The notes below the pieces were generated by a model that had not been told where the DNA came from, did no database searches, and saw nothing but the letters and a program-made list of their open reading frames with translations. A DNA stretch of 64,000 nucleotides from Acidimicrobiaceae bacterium (GTDB taxonomy: Bacteria; Actinomycetota; Acidimicrobiia; Acidimicrobiales; RAAP-2), in the NCBI GenBank assembly GCA_003158855.1, contig PMLJ01000014.1, positions 220,693 to 284,692 on the forward strand. Direction: 5' to 3'. Both the position numbers and the translations under genes were made by a program. This document shows, piece after piece, positions 1 to 8,597 of the stretch (its first letter is position 1; each line of letters opens with the position of its first letter).

Positions 1-205
1 TGTTGGGCGCGAGGACTTCCCATGAGCTACCGCCCTTGAAGTCGATCCCGAGGTTGAAACCCCGGATGCTCAATGAACCGAGGCCCACCAGGATGATGGC
101 GATCGAGATTGTGAACCAGAGTTTGCGCCGCCCCACGAAGTCGACCGTGGTGAGTCCGCGGTAGACGCGGCCGAAGCGGCCCGGCGTTTTGGTCACGTCA
201 CTCAT
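1..205 (-). CDS. secF: SecF, protein translocase subunit (partial, N-terminus only)
   Basis: Only the first 68 codons are in the window; the gene runs off the left edge. The start ATG sits inside the secD stop (ATGA overlap at 202-205), so the two are translationally coupled. Visible are a short basic cytoplasmic N-terminus, the first membrane span (about residues 30-46) and the family motif FNLGIDFKGG that follows it. SecF pairs with SecD in the membrane and uses the proton motive force to assist late steps of Sec-dependent export. Identity is firm because of motif and position after secD. Confidence 0.93.
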   Translation of the reverse strand, partial: MSDVTKTPGRFGRVYRGLTTVDFVGRRKLWFTISIAIILVGLGSLSIRGFNLGIDFKGGSSWEVLAPN

Positions 206-1719
206 TCGTTGGCTCCCGAAGAAAGACCCGCGGCCATCGAAAGCGCCGAGTTGCCTTGTGAACTGCGCCGTCCGAGAAGCACGACCATCGGACGGGTGAA
301 GTACCACGTGATGAACACGTCCATCAGGGTCGAGAGACCGAGGAAGAACGCGAAGCCCCGGACGTCGCCGACGGCGATGAGGTAGAGCAGGACCGCCGCC
401 AAGAGACTGACCGTGTCAGCCGCCAAGACCGTCCGCCACGCCGACTTGAATCCCCGGTCGACCGACGACCTGATGGAGCGCCCTGCTCGGGCCTCGTCTT
501 TCAACCGTTCGAAATACACGATGTAACTGTCGACCGTGATACCGATCGACACAATTAATCCGGTGACACCTGCCAAGTCAAAACTCGGGGCGAAGGCCGT
601 GTGGCCGAGCGCCGAGATGATCGCCCACAGCAGGGCGGCGGTGACGCTGAGTCCGAGGACGATGACCAATCCGAGGGCGCGGTAGTAGAGAATTGTGTAC
701 AAGAGGACGAGCGCGAGGCCCACGAGGCCGGCGCCGAGGCCGGCGACGAGTGCGCTGTGGCCGAGCGTTGGTGAGACCGTTTGGGTCGTGAGCGCGACGA
801 GGCGCACGGGCAGCGCGCCGAACTCCATGGCGATCGCCAGGTTCTTCGCCGAAGTCTCGGTGAACGACCCCGAGATCTCGCCTTGGCCCCCGAAGGAGGT
901 GAACGTCGACTGGGTCGGCTGGATCAACGGTGCCGACTGGATAACGCCATCGAGCTCGATGGCGAGCTCCTGGTGGAAGTTCTCTTGGGCCACCTTGTCC
1001 CAGAGGGGGCTGCCCTTGGCGGTCAAGGTGTAGTTCACGACCCACTGATTCGTCTGGTTCAGCTGGGCGTAGGCCTTGCCGATCGACTGGCCGGTCAGTT
1101 GGGACGCACCGAGCAGGTAGCGCACGCCGGGCGAGCCGAGCACCGGCAGGATGACCGTCTTGCTCGGATCGTCAGCGGCCGCAGCAGTGCTCGCCACTTT
1201 GGCGTACTTGGGGTCGGGCTGGATGTTCTGGTTCGAGTCGTAGCCCGCCGCGGAGTTTGGGTTGGGCGTCACCGCAAGGTTCGCCGCGGTGAGCGCGTAG
1301 GAGGCGCCGCAGGCCGGCAGCGTGCCCGTGTAGGTGGCGACCTTCTTCGCCTCGGTGACCTGGCACTCCACCGGTCGAAACAAGAGTTGCGCGGTCTGGC
1401 CAACGGCGGCGAGCACGGCTCGCGCGTCGGTCACTCCCGGCACGCTCACCACAACGTCCTTGCCCTGCAGGTTCACCTGCGCGCCAGAGACCCCGAGCCC
1501 GTTCACACGGTTCGTGAGGATCTGCACGACTTCTTGCATATCGGCCTTGGTCGCGTGCGACGCAGGCTTGTAGACGACCGAAAGTCCGCCCGCGAGGTCA
1601 AGCCCCAGTTTGGGGCCCCATCCGAGTGACAGCGTGGTCGCCAACGAGCCGAATGCTACGGCAATGGTGAGGACAAGGCTGACGATCATCGACCGTCGTG
1701 ACCCGACTTTTGGGGCCAT
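202..1719 (-). CDS. secD: SecD, protein translocase subunit
   Basis: 505 residues. One N-terminal membrane span is followed by the motif GLDLAGGLSVVY, a large extracytoplasmic domain (about residues 50-320) and a C-terminal cluster of five spans containing the RND-like stretch GVTGLIVSIGITVDSYIVYFE. This is the normal SecD plan, with an enlarged periplasmic-side domain as in other actinobacteria. SecD works with SecF to pull exported proteins off SecYEG. The start ATG overlaps the yajC stop by one base and the stop overlaps the secF start, so yajC-secD-secF form one unit downstream of ruvCAB. Confidence 0.97.
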   Translation of the reverse strand: MAPKVGSRRSMIVSLVLTIAVAFGSLATTLSLGWGPKLGLDLAGGLSVVYKPASHATKADMQEVVQILTNRVNGLGVSGAQVNLQGKDVVVSVPGVTDARAVLAAVGQTAQLLFRPVECQVTEAKKVATYTGTLPACGASYALTAANLAVTPNPNSAAGYDSNQNIQPDPKYAKVASTAAAADDPSKTVILPVLGSPGVRYLLGASQLTGQSIGKAYAQLNQTNQWVVNYTLTAKGSPLWDKVAQENFHQELAIELDGVIQSAPLIQPTQSTFTSFGGQGEISGSFTETSAKNLAIAMEFGALPVRLVALTTQTVSPTLGHSALVAGLGAGLVGLALVLLYTILYYRALGLVIVLGLSVTAALLWAIISALGHTAFAPSFDLAGVTGLIVSIGITVDSYIVYFERLKDEARAGRSIRSSVDRGFKSAWRTVLAADTVSLLAAVLLYLIAVGDVRGFAFFLGLSTLMDVFITWYFTRPMVVLLGRRSSQGNSALSMAAGLSSGANE

Positions 1720-2075
1720 TACTGCTTGTCGCCTTCTGGGTGTTCGTCGTCCGTGGCCTCAGGCACCACCACCGGGTCGAACCGACGAGCGATCGCCGAC
1801 GGCACGAACTCGAGCTCGACCCCGCTCGCGCTGCGAAGGGTGATGAACTCGTCGGTCTGGCTGACCACGGTGCCTACGAATCCACCAATGGTCTGGGCGC
1901 GCTCTCCGACGTCGACCTTCTTCGAGACCTGGCGTGCGGCCTTCTGCCTCTTGCTGCGCGGACGAAGGTAGAAGAAGTAGAGGCCGCCGAAGACGATGAC
2001 GTAGATGATCAGGATGTACGACGACGAACCACTTTTCGTAGCGGCCTTCGTTGCTTCCAGTGCGGCTTCCAACAT
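1719..2075 (-). CDS. yajC: YajC, Sec translocase accessory subunit
   Basis: Small single-span membrane protein. A hydrophobic segment (YILIIYVIVFGGLYFFYLRP) is followed by the basic RSKRQK patch and the conserved core DVGERAQTIGGFVGTVV, then an acidic tail. YajC associates with SecDF; its exact role is not settled. I place the start at 2075 rather than the longer reading from 2093, because a strong Shine-Dalgarno (GGAGGAAG, 2081-2088 on the minus strand) lies just ahead of this ATG. Product 118 residues. Confidence 0.93.
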   Translation of the reverse strand: MLEAALEATKAATKSGSSSYILIIYVIVFGGLYFFYLRPRSKRQKAARQVSKKVDVGERAQTIGGFVGTVVSQTDEFITLRSASGVELEFVPSAIARRFDPVVVPEATDDEHPEGDKQ

Positions 2076-2129
2076 GTGTGCTTCCTCCGTCATTAGACAA
2101 AGAAACCCTAGTCGCTGGCGGGGTCCGCT

Positions 2130-3170
2130 CTAGACCAGTCCGCCCCCACGAGGGGTAATTCCCATGTGCCGGAAAGCCTTTTCCGTCGCCACCCGTCCCC
2201 TCGGGGTGCGAATGAGGAGACCTTCGCGCAACAGGAACGGCTCGTAGGCGTCTTCAATTGTCGCCGGCTCTTCCCCGCATGCGTGGGCCAAAGTTGTGAG
2301 TCCGATGGGCTGGCTGGCGAACTGGACGCAGAGCAGCAGCAGGATGCGCCGGTCGATCTTGTCGAGTCCGTATTCGTCAACGCCGAACAGCACGAGCGCC
2401 TCGACCGCGACCGCAGTGTCGACCACCGGATGATTCTGCACCGCCGCGAAGTCCCGCACCCTTCGAAGGAGCCGGTTGGCGATTCGAGGTGTGCCTCGGC
2501 TCCTCGACGCGATCGTGGACGCGGCGTCCTCTCGAAGTTCCACCCCGAGCAGCGCGGCCGAGCGTTCGACGATGATGGTCAGCTCGTCGGGGTCGTAGAG
2601 GTCCAGTTGACCTATGAAACCGAACCTGTCTCTCAGGGGCGCCGCGACGAGGCCCGTTCTCGTCGTCGCGCCGACCAGCGTGAAGTTCGGCAGGTCCAGT
2701 CGAATCGAGCGCGCTGACGGTCCGCGTCCGATCATGACGTCGAGCCGGCGGTCCTCGAGCGCCGGATAGAGGACCTCCTCGACCGCCCGCGAGAGCCGGT
2801 GAATCTCGTCGATGAAGAGCACGTCGCCGTCCTGCAGGTCGGTGAGCAGCGCCGCAAGGTCACCCGGACGCGACAGGACCGGACCGGAGGTGATTCGTAT
2901 TCCGGACCCCATCTCCACCGCCACGATGCTCGCGAGCGATGTCTTGCCGAGTCCGGGCGGTCCCGCGAAGAGCAAATGGTCGGACGACTGGTTGCGGGCC
3001 TTCGCCGAACCAAGAACGATCTCCAGGTGGCGCACGAGTTCTCGCTGACCGACGAAGTCCGACAGGGTGCCGGGCCGCAACGAGACTTCCGCCTTGCGCT
3101 CCTGCTCGTCGGCGACCGGGGCCACCACGCTCGCACTCAGCTGCTCGAGGTCGATGTCGCGCCGGCTCAT
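2130..3170 (-). CDS. ruvB: RuvB, Holliday junction branch migration ATPase
   Basis: 346 residues, the usual length. Walker A GPPGLGKTS, Walker B LFIDEIH, sensor/arginine region GATTRTG and the C-terminal winged-helix part (LLREGLLIRTPRGR) are all present. The hexameric motor drives branch migration of Holliday junctions loaded by RuvA. Start ATG overlaps the ruvA stop (ATGA at 3167-3170). The order ruvC-ruvA-ruvB upstream of yajC-secDF is a common bacterial arrangement. Confidence 0.98.
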   Translation of the reverse strand: MSRRDIDLEQLSASVVAPVADEQERKAEVSLRPGTLSDFVGQRELVRHLEIVLGSAKARNQSSDHLLFAGPPGLGKTSLASIVAVEMGSGIRITSGPVLSRPGDLAALLTDLQDGDVLFIDEIHRLSRAVEEVLYPALEDRRLDVMIGRGPSARSIRLDLPNFTLVGATTRTGLVAAPLRDRFGFIGQLDLYDPDELTIIVERSAALLGVELREDAASTIASRSRGTPRIANRLLRRVRDFAAVQNHPVVDTAVAVEALVLFGVDEYGLDKIDRRILLLLCVQFASQPIGLTTLAHACGEEPATIEDAYEPFLLREGLLIRTPRGRVATEKAFRHMGITPRGGGLV

Positions 3171-3739
3171 CGACGCCTCAAGAGTTGGAGGGCCACGCGC
3201 AGCGCCTCGGGCTCGTTGGACGGCAGTTCCACGTTTTCGAGGGCCTGGCGGACCTCCTGGCTGCTGTAGCCGAGTCCACGAAGAGCGTCGTCGATGGCAC
3301 TCGAGTGTTGCGCGCTCTCCGCCAGCGCCTCGTAGGAGCCGGTGGCGTTGAGCTTGCCCTTCAGTTCGAGGACGATTCGACTCGCCGTCTTGGGTCCGAT
3401 GCCCGGAATCTTCGCGACGCGCTTCGCGTCGCCGCTCTCAATCGCGAGCGCGAGGTCGTTGGTGGACATGGTGCGCAGCGCGGCGAGGGCCGTCGAGGGT
3501 CCCACGCCGGGCGTGATGAGGAGCTGCTCGAAGAACTCGCGATCCGCGTACGAGGCAAATCCGTAGAGAAGTATCGCGTCGGCGCGTACGACGGTGTAGA
3601 CGAAGAACTCCACTGCCTCGCCAACGCGGTAGGCCTGCGAGGAGGCGACGTGAACCTCGTAGCCCACGCCGTTGACTTCGACGACCACGGCGCCGCTTGG
3701 ATAGTTGAGCACGACCGAGCCGCCGAGCCAGCCAATCAT
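3167..3739 (-). CDS. ruvA: RuvA, Holliday junction DNA-binding subunit
   Basis: 190 residues beginning MIGWLGGSVV. It has an N-terminal OB-fold domain, two helix-hairpin-helix motifs (around TPGVGPSTA and IPGIGPKTA) and a C-terminal domain ending in QEVRQALENV, which contacts RuvB. The reading frame is open far upstream, but the ATG at 3739 overlaps the ruvC stop as ATGA and matches the family N-terminus, so the upstream extension is rejected. RuvA tetramers bind the junction and recruit RuvB. Confidence 0.97.
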   Translation of the reverse strand: MIGWLGGSVVLNYPSGAVVVEVNGVGYEVHVASSQAYRVGEAVEFFVYTVVRADAILLYGFASYADREFFEQLLITPGVGPSTALAALRTMSTNDLALAIESGDAKRVAKIPGIGPKTASRIVLELKGKLNATGSYEALAESAQHSSAIDDALRGLGYSSQEVRQALENVELPSNEPEALRVALQLLRRR

Positions 3740-4248
3740 GAGGAGCTCACCGCCGGGTAGCGCTGTTCCATGCGCACAGTCATGAAGTACGTGATGGCGA
3801 GAGCCAGGGCGTCGGCGGCGTCGGGCGGCTTTGGTATCTCCGCCAGGCCGCAAAGCCGCGCGACCATCCCCTGAACCTGCGACTTGCTCGCCGCTCCGTA
3901 GCCCGTCACCGCCAGCTTCACCTGCTGGGCCGTGAACTGGCGCACCGGAATGTCGATCGCCCCGGCGAGCGCGACCGCGACTCCGCTCGCCTGCGCTACT
4001 GGAATGGCCGTCTTCGCGTTTCGCTGGTAGAAGATCCTCTCGACGACGACCGCGTCGGGCTTCGTCTCGTCGAGCAGGGACCGCAGCTCCACGAGGATCT
4101 GGCTGAGACGCTTCTCGACCTCGGCCTTGGGGTCGGTTTCCACGACGCCCGCCCTCACCGCTCGAAATGACTCCGGACCGGCAAGAGAGCCCTCCACGAG
4201 ACCGAACCCACATCGCGTGAGCCCTGGGTCGATTCCTAGTACGAACAT
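3736..4248 (-). CDS. ruvC: RuvC, Holliday junction resolvase
   Basis: 170 residues, full length. Acidic catalytic residues are visible in LGIDPGLTRCGFG (N-terminus), VVVERIFYQRNAKTA and the C-terminal PPDAADALALA. RuvC dimers cut Holliday junctions symmetrically after RuvAB migration. First gene of the ruvCAB group, 40 bp after yebC, so probably co-transcribed with it. Confidence 0.97.
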   Translation of the reverse strand: MFVLGIDPGLTRCGFGLVEGSLAGPESFRAVRAGVVETDPKAEVEKRLSQILVELRSLLDETKPDAVVVERIFYQRNAKTAIPVAQASGVAVALAGAIDIPVRQFTAQQVKLAVTGYGAASKSQVQGMVARLCGLAEIPKPPDAADALALAITYFMTVRMEQRYPAVSSS

Positions 4249-4288
4249 ACGTTCGATACTAACCCGTCGGAGTCGCTTTGGCGGAGCT

Positions 4289-5038
4289 TTAGCCCTCGAA
4301 GGCGGTCAGGATCTCGTCGGAGATATCGAAGTTGGCGTAGACGTTCTGGACATCGTCGTGGTCATCGATCGCGTCCATCAGGCGAAGGATCTTCTTCGCC
4401 TCGCCTTCGTCATCAACGGGAATCACGTTTTGCGCCACTAGCGTCAGGTCGGCGCTCACGATCTTCACGCCCTGGCTCTCCAGGGCGTCGCGCACGATTC
4501 CCACGTCGTGCGGTTCGGTGGTGACGATGAAGTTTTCGCCGCTCGCGCTGAAGTTCTCGCCACCAGCCTCCATGACCCACTCGAGCAGTTGATCCTCGTC
4601 GATGGGGCCCTGCACCTCGATGATCCCCTTGCGGTCGAACTGCCACGACACGGCGCCGGGCTCGGCGATGGAGCCGCCGTTCTTCGAGAACACGTGCTTG
4701 ATCTCGGCGCTCGTGCGGTTTCGGTTGTCGGTGAGTGTCTCCACGATGACCGCCACCCCGCCCGGGGCGTAGCCCTCGTAGGAGATCGACTCGTAGCGAA
4801 CTCCCTCGAGCTCGCCGGTACCGCGCTTGATGGCACGCTCGATCGTGTCGATGGGCACCGATGCCTCGCGGGCCTTTTGGAACATGGTGCGCAGGCTCGC
4901 GTTCGTGGCGGGGTCGCCGCCGCCCTCGCGCGCCGCGACTTCCACCTGGCGGATGATCTTGGCGAATACTTTGGCGCGGGCGCTGTCCTTCGCACCCTTG
5001 CGGTGCTTGGTCGTTGCCCACTTCGAATGGCCGGACAT
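4289..5038 (-). CDS. yebC: YebC/PmpR family protein
   Basis: 249 residues with the family N-terminus SGHSKWATTKHRKGAKD and the core GGVAVIVETLTDNRNRT. The start at 5038 has a strong ribosome binding site (AGGAGG five to six bases upstream); the longer open frame upstream is shadow. Known members act as DNA-binding regulators or as factors that relieve ribosome stalling at polyproline; which applies here cannot be read from sequence. It sits between pdxT and ruvC, as in Mycobacterium. Confidence 0.95.
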   Translation of the reverse strand: MSGHSKWATTKHRKGAKDSARAKVFAKIIRQVEVAAREGGGDPATNASLRTMFQKAREASVPIDTIERAIKRGTGELEGVRYESISYEGYAPGGVAVIVETLTDNRNRTSAEIKHVFSKNGGSIAEPGAVSWQFDRKGIIEVQGPIDEDQLLEWVMEAGGENFSASGENFIVTTEPHDVGIVRDALESQGVKIVSADLTLVAQNVIPVDDEGEAKKILRLMDAIDDHDDVQNVYANFDISDEILTAFEG

Positions 5039-5079
5039 GGTTCCTCCTGCCCTTAGGGGCTTACGTATCGTAGCGAAAC

Positions 5080-5658
5080 TTACAGAGAGCTGGTGAACAA
5101 CTCGTGGACGCGCAGGTCGTTGGTGAGTTCGGGATGAAACGAGCAACCCCACACGTTCTTCTGGCGAACGAGGACCGGATGCGCCCCGTCGCCGTGGTCG
5201 AGCGTGGCAAGCACCTCGACGTCGCCCCACCACGTCTCGATCTTCGGGGCCCGGATGAAGACACCGGGCACCGATCCAACGCCCTCGACGTCGACCACAC
5301 TCTCGAAGCTCGCGATCTGGCGACCGTAGCCGTTGCGGCGCACCGACACGTCGAGCGCGCCGAAGCTCCACTGGTCGGACCTTCCATCAAGGATCTCACT
5401 GCTCAGCAGGATGAGTCCTGCGCACGTGCCGAAGACGCTGAACCCCTCTTCGAGCTTGCGCTCGAGCACCGGACGGATTCCCGACGTGCTCAAGAGGTAC
5501 GCAATGGTTGTCGACTCGCCGCCGGGCAGCACCAAACCGTCAAGATCGTCCATCTGCTCGGCGCGGCGCACCGTGACGACGTCCGCTCCCGCATCTTCGA
5601 GCATCGAAACGTGCTCGCGCACATCGCCCTGGAGGGCGAGCACACCAACGCGCGGCAC
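5080..5658 (-). CDS. pdxT: PdxT, pyridoxal 5'-phosphate synthase glutaminase subunit
   Basis: Class I glutamine amidotransferase of the DXP-independent vitamin B6 pathway. It releases ammonia from glutamine and passes it to PdxS. Landmarks: VGVLALQGDVREH at the N-terminus, LPGGEST, the nucleophile elbow FGTCAGLILL and the catalytic His-Glu in SFHPELT. I favour the GTG at 5658, which shares a base with the pdxS stop (TAGTG); a TTG at 5664 would add two residues. Product about 192 residues. Confidence 0.95.
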   Translation of the reverse strand: MPRVGVLALQGDVREHVSMLEDAGADVVTVRRAEQMDDLDGLVLPGGESTTIAYLLSTSGIRPVLERKLEEGFSVFGTCAGLILLSSEILDGRSDQWSFGALDVSVRRNGYGRQIASFESVVDVEGVGSVPGVFIRAPKIETWWGDVEVLATLDHGDGAHPVLVRQKNVWGCSFHPELTNDLRVHELFTSSL

Positions 5659-6554
5659 TACCAACCGCGCTCGGCGAGGCGTACTTCGAGCGAGGACGTC
5701 TCGGCGCCGCGCATGGCTTCGCCGAGGCCGGTCGAGACGTTGGCGACGATCTTGGCGTCCTCGAAATGCGTCGTCGCCTCGACGATGGCCTTGGCCATGC
5801 GGACGGGGTCCTCGCTCTTGAAGATGCCCGATCCCACGAACACCGCCTCGGCACCCAACTGCAGGACGAGCGATGCGTCAGCGGGTGTGGAGATTCCCCC
5901 AGCGCAGAACAAGGGCACCGGCAGCTTCCCGGTTGCGGCGACCTCTTGGACGAGCGCCAGCGGTGCCTGGAGGTCCTTGGCAAGGGCGAACAGCTCGGAC
6001 GCGTCGGCGCTCTGGAGGCGACGAATCTGGGCGTTGATGGTTCGAAGGTGGCGTACCGCCTCGACGACGTTGCCGGTGCCCGCTTCGCCCTTGGAACGGA
6101 TGAGGCACGCCCCTTCGCCGATGCGACGAAGGGCTTCGCCGAGGTTGGTGGCCCCGCAGACGAACGGGACGGTGAAGCCCCACTTGTCGATGTGGTTCTC
6201 CTCGTCGGCGGGCGTCAGCACTTCGGACTCGTCGATGTAGTCCACGTCGAGCGCCTGCAGGATCTGCGCCTCGGCGAAGTGGCCGATCCGGGCCTTGGCC
6301 ATCACGGGAATCGTGACGGCGGCCTGGATCTCAGTGATCATCTGGGGGTCGCTCATTCGAGCAACGCCGCCATCGCGGCGGATGTCCGATGGCACCCGCT
6401 CGAGCGCCATTACCGCGACGGCGCCCGAATCCTCGGCGATCTTCGCCTGCTCGGGGTTTACGACGTCCATGATGACGCCGCCACGAAGCATGTCCGCGAG
6501 ACCACGCTTCACGACGGCTGAACCTACGGTTGAAGGGCTAATCGAAGAACTCAT
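5658..6554 (-). CDS. pdxS: PdxS, pyridoxal 5'-phosphate synthase lyase subunit
   Basis: 298 residues. A TIM-barrel enzyme that condenses ribose 5-phosphate, glyceraldehyde 3-phosphate and PdxT-derived ammonia into PLP. Diagnostic segments are [17 protein letters not shown], the active-site region [31 protein letters not shown] and [13 protein letters not shown]. The stop overlaps the pdxT start, which fits the obligate complex of the two proteins. Confidence 0.98.
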   Translation of the reverse strand: MSSSISPSTVGSAVVKRGLADMLRGGVIMDVVNPEQAKIAEDSGAVAVMALERVPSDIRRDGGVARMSDPQMITEIQAAVTIPVMAKARIGHFAEAQILQALDVDYIDESEVLTPADEENHIDKWGFTVPFVCGATNLGEALRRIGEGACLIRSKGEAGTGNVVEAVRHLRTINAQIRRLQSADASELFALAKDLQAPLALVQEVAATGKLPVPLFCAGGISTPADASLVLQLGAEAVFVGSGIFKSEDPVRMAKAIVEATTHFEDAKIVANVSTGLGEAMRGAETSSLEVRLAERGW

Positions 6555-6578
6555 GCTCCCAGCCTAACTGGAGCAGGC

Positions 6579-7481
6579 TCACCACTCTTCGAGGGCTCGG
6601 GCCCGCAACTCCACGTCATCGAGATCGCTCATATCAGGTTCGGAACGGTCGCTCCAGATGTCGAACCAGATCCAACGCCATTTGGCGAAGGTCGGACTCA
6701 CGAAGAACGAGGTCGAGGGGATGGTCTGTCGAGAGCACTTGTGGAGGGCACCCGCGAGGCCGAGCGGGTAGCGGATGGCGGCGGCGGCGACCTCGTCGGC
6801 CCGGTACGCGCTTCCGGCGCCTGCGAGGGTGCGTCGAGCGGCGTCGCTGATCGACGCGACCGAGGCGACGCTCTCGCGGTTGAGCAGTCCGAGGCGATGG
6901 CGCGCGAGGCAGTGCGCGACAACCCCTTCGAGTTCGATGAGCTCAAAATCCCTCATCAGGGCGTCGGAGACGAAGAACGAGAGTCCCAATCCGTTGGGAA
7001 CCAGCGCGGCGTTGTAACCGGCATCTTCCACGATGAACGCGCTCACGCTGTCGACGCCGAAGGTCGCCACGAGGCGGTCAAGCACGGTGGTCAGGCGCTG
7101 GCGATCCTTGGTCGTGCCGCTCGCATCGAACTGATCCAGCATGGCGGTGCCGAGCGACTCTCCGGACTTGTCGAACTTCGCGAGCGAACGGCGAAGATTC
7201 CACGCGTACAGCAGCGCCACCGCGACGCCCACCGCGGGCAGCCAGACCACCGCGAAGACCCCAATGATCAGGGCGAGCGTCACGACGCCAACGATGATGG
7301 TCTGCGCAAGCTTCCTTCGCAGGGCGAACTTTCGAACCTCGTGCTGATTGGCGTGACGCTCGGCCGTCGAGGGCGAGTACGGGTTCTGCCACGCGGGGTC
7401 GAGCACCGGAGCGACGTATCGAGGCCCGCGGTCGTTGGAGGAGTTCGATCGGCGTGAACGCGACCGTTGCTTAGTTGCCAC
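6579..7481 (-). CDS. M48-like membrane protein that has lost the zinc-protease residues
   Basis: 300 residues: a basic Ser/Arg-rich N-terminus, two adjoining membrane spans (about residues 60-95), then a soluble domain. This domain follows the plan of M48 (HtpX-type) peptidases. FIVEDAGYNAALVPNG resembles the strand before the active helix. IELEGVVAHCLARHRLG (183-199) lies where AHELAH is expected, and AYRADEVAAAAIRYP (225-239) lies where the third zinc ligand occurs. The HExxH glutamate is Cys191, the second histidine position is Arg194, and the later ExxAD glutamate is Ala. It therefore looks like a catalytically dead homologue. It sits between pimA and pdxS. The fold assignment is inference. 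Confidence 0.7.
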   Translation of the reverse strand: MATKQRSRSRRSNSSNDRGPRYVAPVLDPAWQNPYSPSTAERHANQHEVRKFALRRKLAQTIIVGVVTLALIIGVFAVVWLPAVGVAVALLYAWNLRRSLAKFDKSGESLGTAMLDQFDASGTTKDRQRLTTVLDRLVATFGVDSVSAFIVEDAGYNAALVPNGLGLSFFVSDALMRDFELIELEGVVAHCLARHRLGLLNRESVASVASISDAARRTLAGAGSAYRADEVAAAAIRYPLGLAGALHKCSRQTIPSTSFFVSPTFAKWRWIWFDIWSDRSEPDMSDLDDVELRARALEEW

Positions 7482-7490
7482 GACCCAAGG

Positions 7491-8597
7491 CTACCGTGGT
7501 TCGTGGAATCGCTGGCGGGCAATCTCGTAGATGGTCTCGTACTCGTCCATCAAATGGCCCATTGACCAGCGTTCGGCGTGACGCCGGGCGCCTGCGATGG
7601 CCTCGGCGCTCTCGCCCGACAGGGCCTTCGCCACCGCCTGCTCGAGGCTTCTCTCATTCGCGGGCTCGAACAGCACCGCGTGGCCACCCGCCGCTTCGCG
7701 GTACCCCGGGATATCGCTCGCCACGACCAGGGTCTCGCTCGCCATCGCCTCGAGGAGAACCAGCCCGAAACTCTCACCCCTGGTCGCCGGCGCGAGCAGG
7801 ACATCGGCCCGGCGCAGCCAAGCGCGCTTGGTGGCGTCGCCGACCGCGCCAGCGAAGACAATCATCTCGTCGTGCGCGCAAAGCAGCTCGAGTTTGGCGC
7901 GCTCGGGACCGTCGCCGATCACCACGAGGCGCCACTGGTCGCCGCCGCGGGCGTTGTGTTCAAGCACCGCGTGCACCGCGAACTCGGTACCCTTACGTTC
8001 TTCGAGACGCCCAACGCACACGAGCACGATCTCGTCGCCGCGCTCGCGCGGCGAGGCGACGAAGCGATCGGTTTCGAACCCGTTGAAGAGCACCCGGGAC
8101 TCGACGCCGACGGTGCTGCGAATGGTGAGCGCGGCGGATTCGCTCACCGAACTCGCGACGTCAATGTCGCGCGCGAGCGACTTCAGAAGCGGTCGGGTCA
8201 AGGTGAAGGCCGGTCCCGCGCCGCTGCGGTGGAAGGTGGCCACCTGGGGGGTCCGGTGCGAGCGCAAGATGGCCCAGCCAATCAATGGCGCGAAGGGCTC
8301 GTGCAGGTGCACCACGTCAGGCCGGAAAGCCTCGAGCGCCTCGCGGGCATCGCGGGCAGCCTTGAACGACAAGGTGAGCGGCGCCTTCGAACCGTTCGCC
8401 GGCAGTAAGAGCAGATGTCCGAAGCGCGCCACCTCAGCGGGCGTGTCGTAGAGGCGGGCATCGGATGAATCGGGACAGATCACGATGACGTCGCGCCCGC
8501 GCCGGCTGAGCTCGCGGCTCATGGCGAGCACTTGCTCCTGGACGCCGCCAAAGACGCTCAACGCGTACGGCGACACGAGCGCGATGCGCTCGATCAC
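7491..8597 (-). CDS. pimA: Phosphatidylinositol alpha-mannosyltransferase (PimA-like)
   Basis: GT4-family glycosyltransferase of 368 residues. The N-terminal Rossmann domain begins RIALVSPYALSVFGGVQEQV with the family GGV loop. The C-terminal domain has VCVGRLEERKGTEFAV and the donor-binding ESFGLVLLEAMA (E-x7-E). PimA transfers the first mannose from GDP-mannose to phosphatidylinositol on the inner face of the membrane. The GTG at 8597 overlaps the upstream acyltransferase stop (GTGA), so I prefer it to the longer frame from 8630. The pgsA-patA-pimA order supports the role strongly. Confidence 0.92.
   Translation of the reverse strand: MIERIALVSPYALSVFGGVQEQVLAMSRELSRRGRDVIVICPDSSDARLYDTPAEVARFGHLLLLPANGSKAPLTLSFKAARDAREALEAFRPDVVHLHEPFAPLIGWAILRSHRTPQVATFHRSGAGPAFTLTRPLLKSLARDIDVASSVSESAALTIRSTVGVESRVLFNGFETDRFVASPRERGDEIVLVCVGRLEERKGTEFAVHAVLEHNARGGDQWRLVVIGDGPERAKLELLCAHDEMIVFAGAVGDATKRAWLRRADVLLAPATRGESFGLVLLEAMASETLVVASDIPGYREAAGGHAVLFEPANERSLEQAVAKALSGESAEAIAGARRHAERWSMGHLMDEYETIYEIARQRFHEPR

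Noticed and set aside
3740..4213. N-terminal extension of the ruvA frame
   Set aside because: It lies inside ruvC in another frame; the ATGA overlap start at 3739 fits RuvA exactly.
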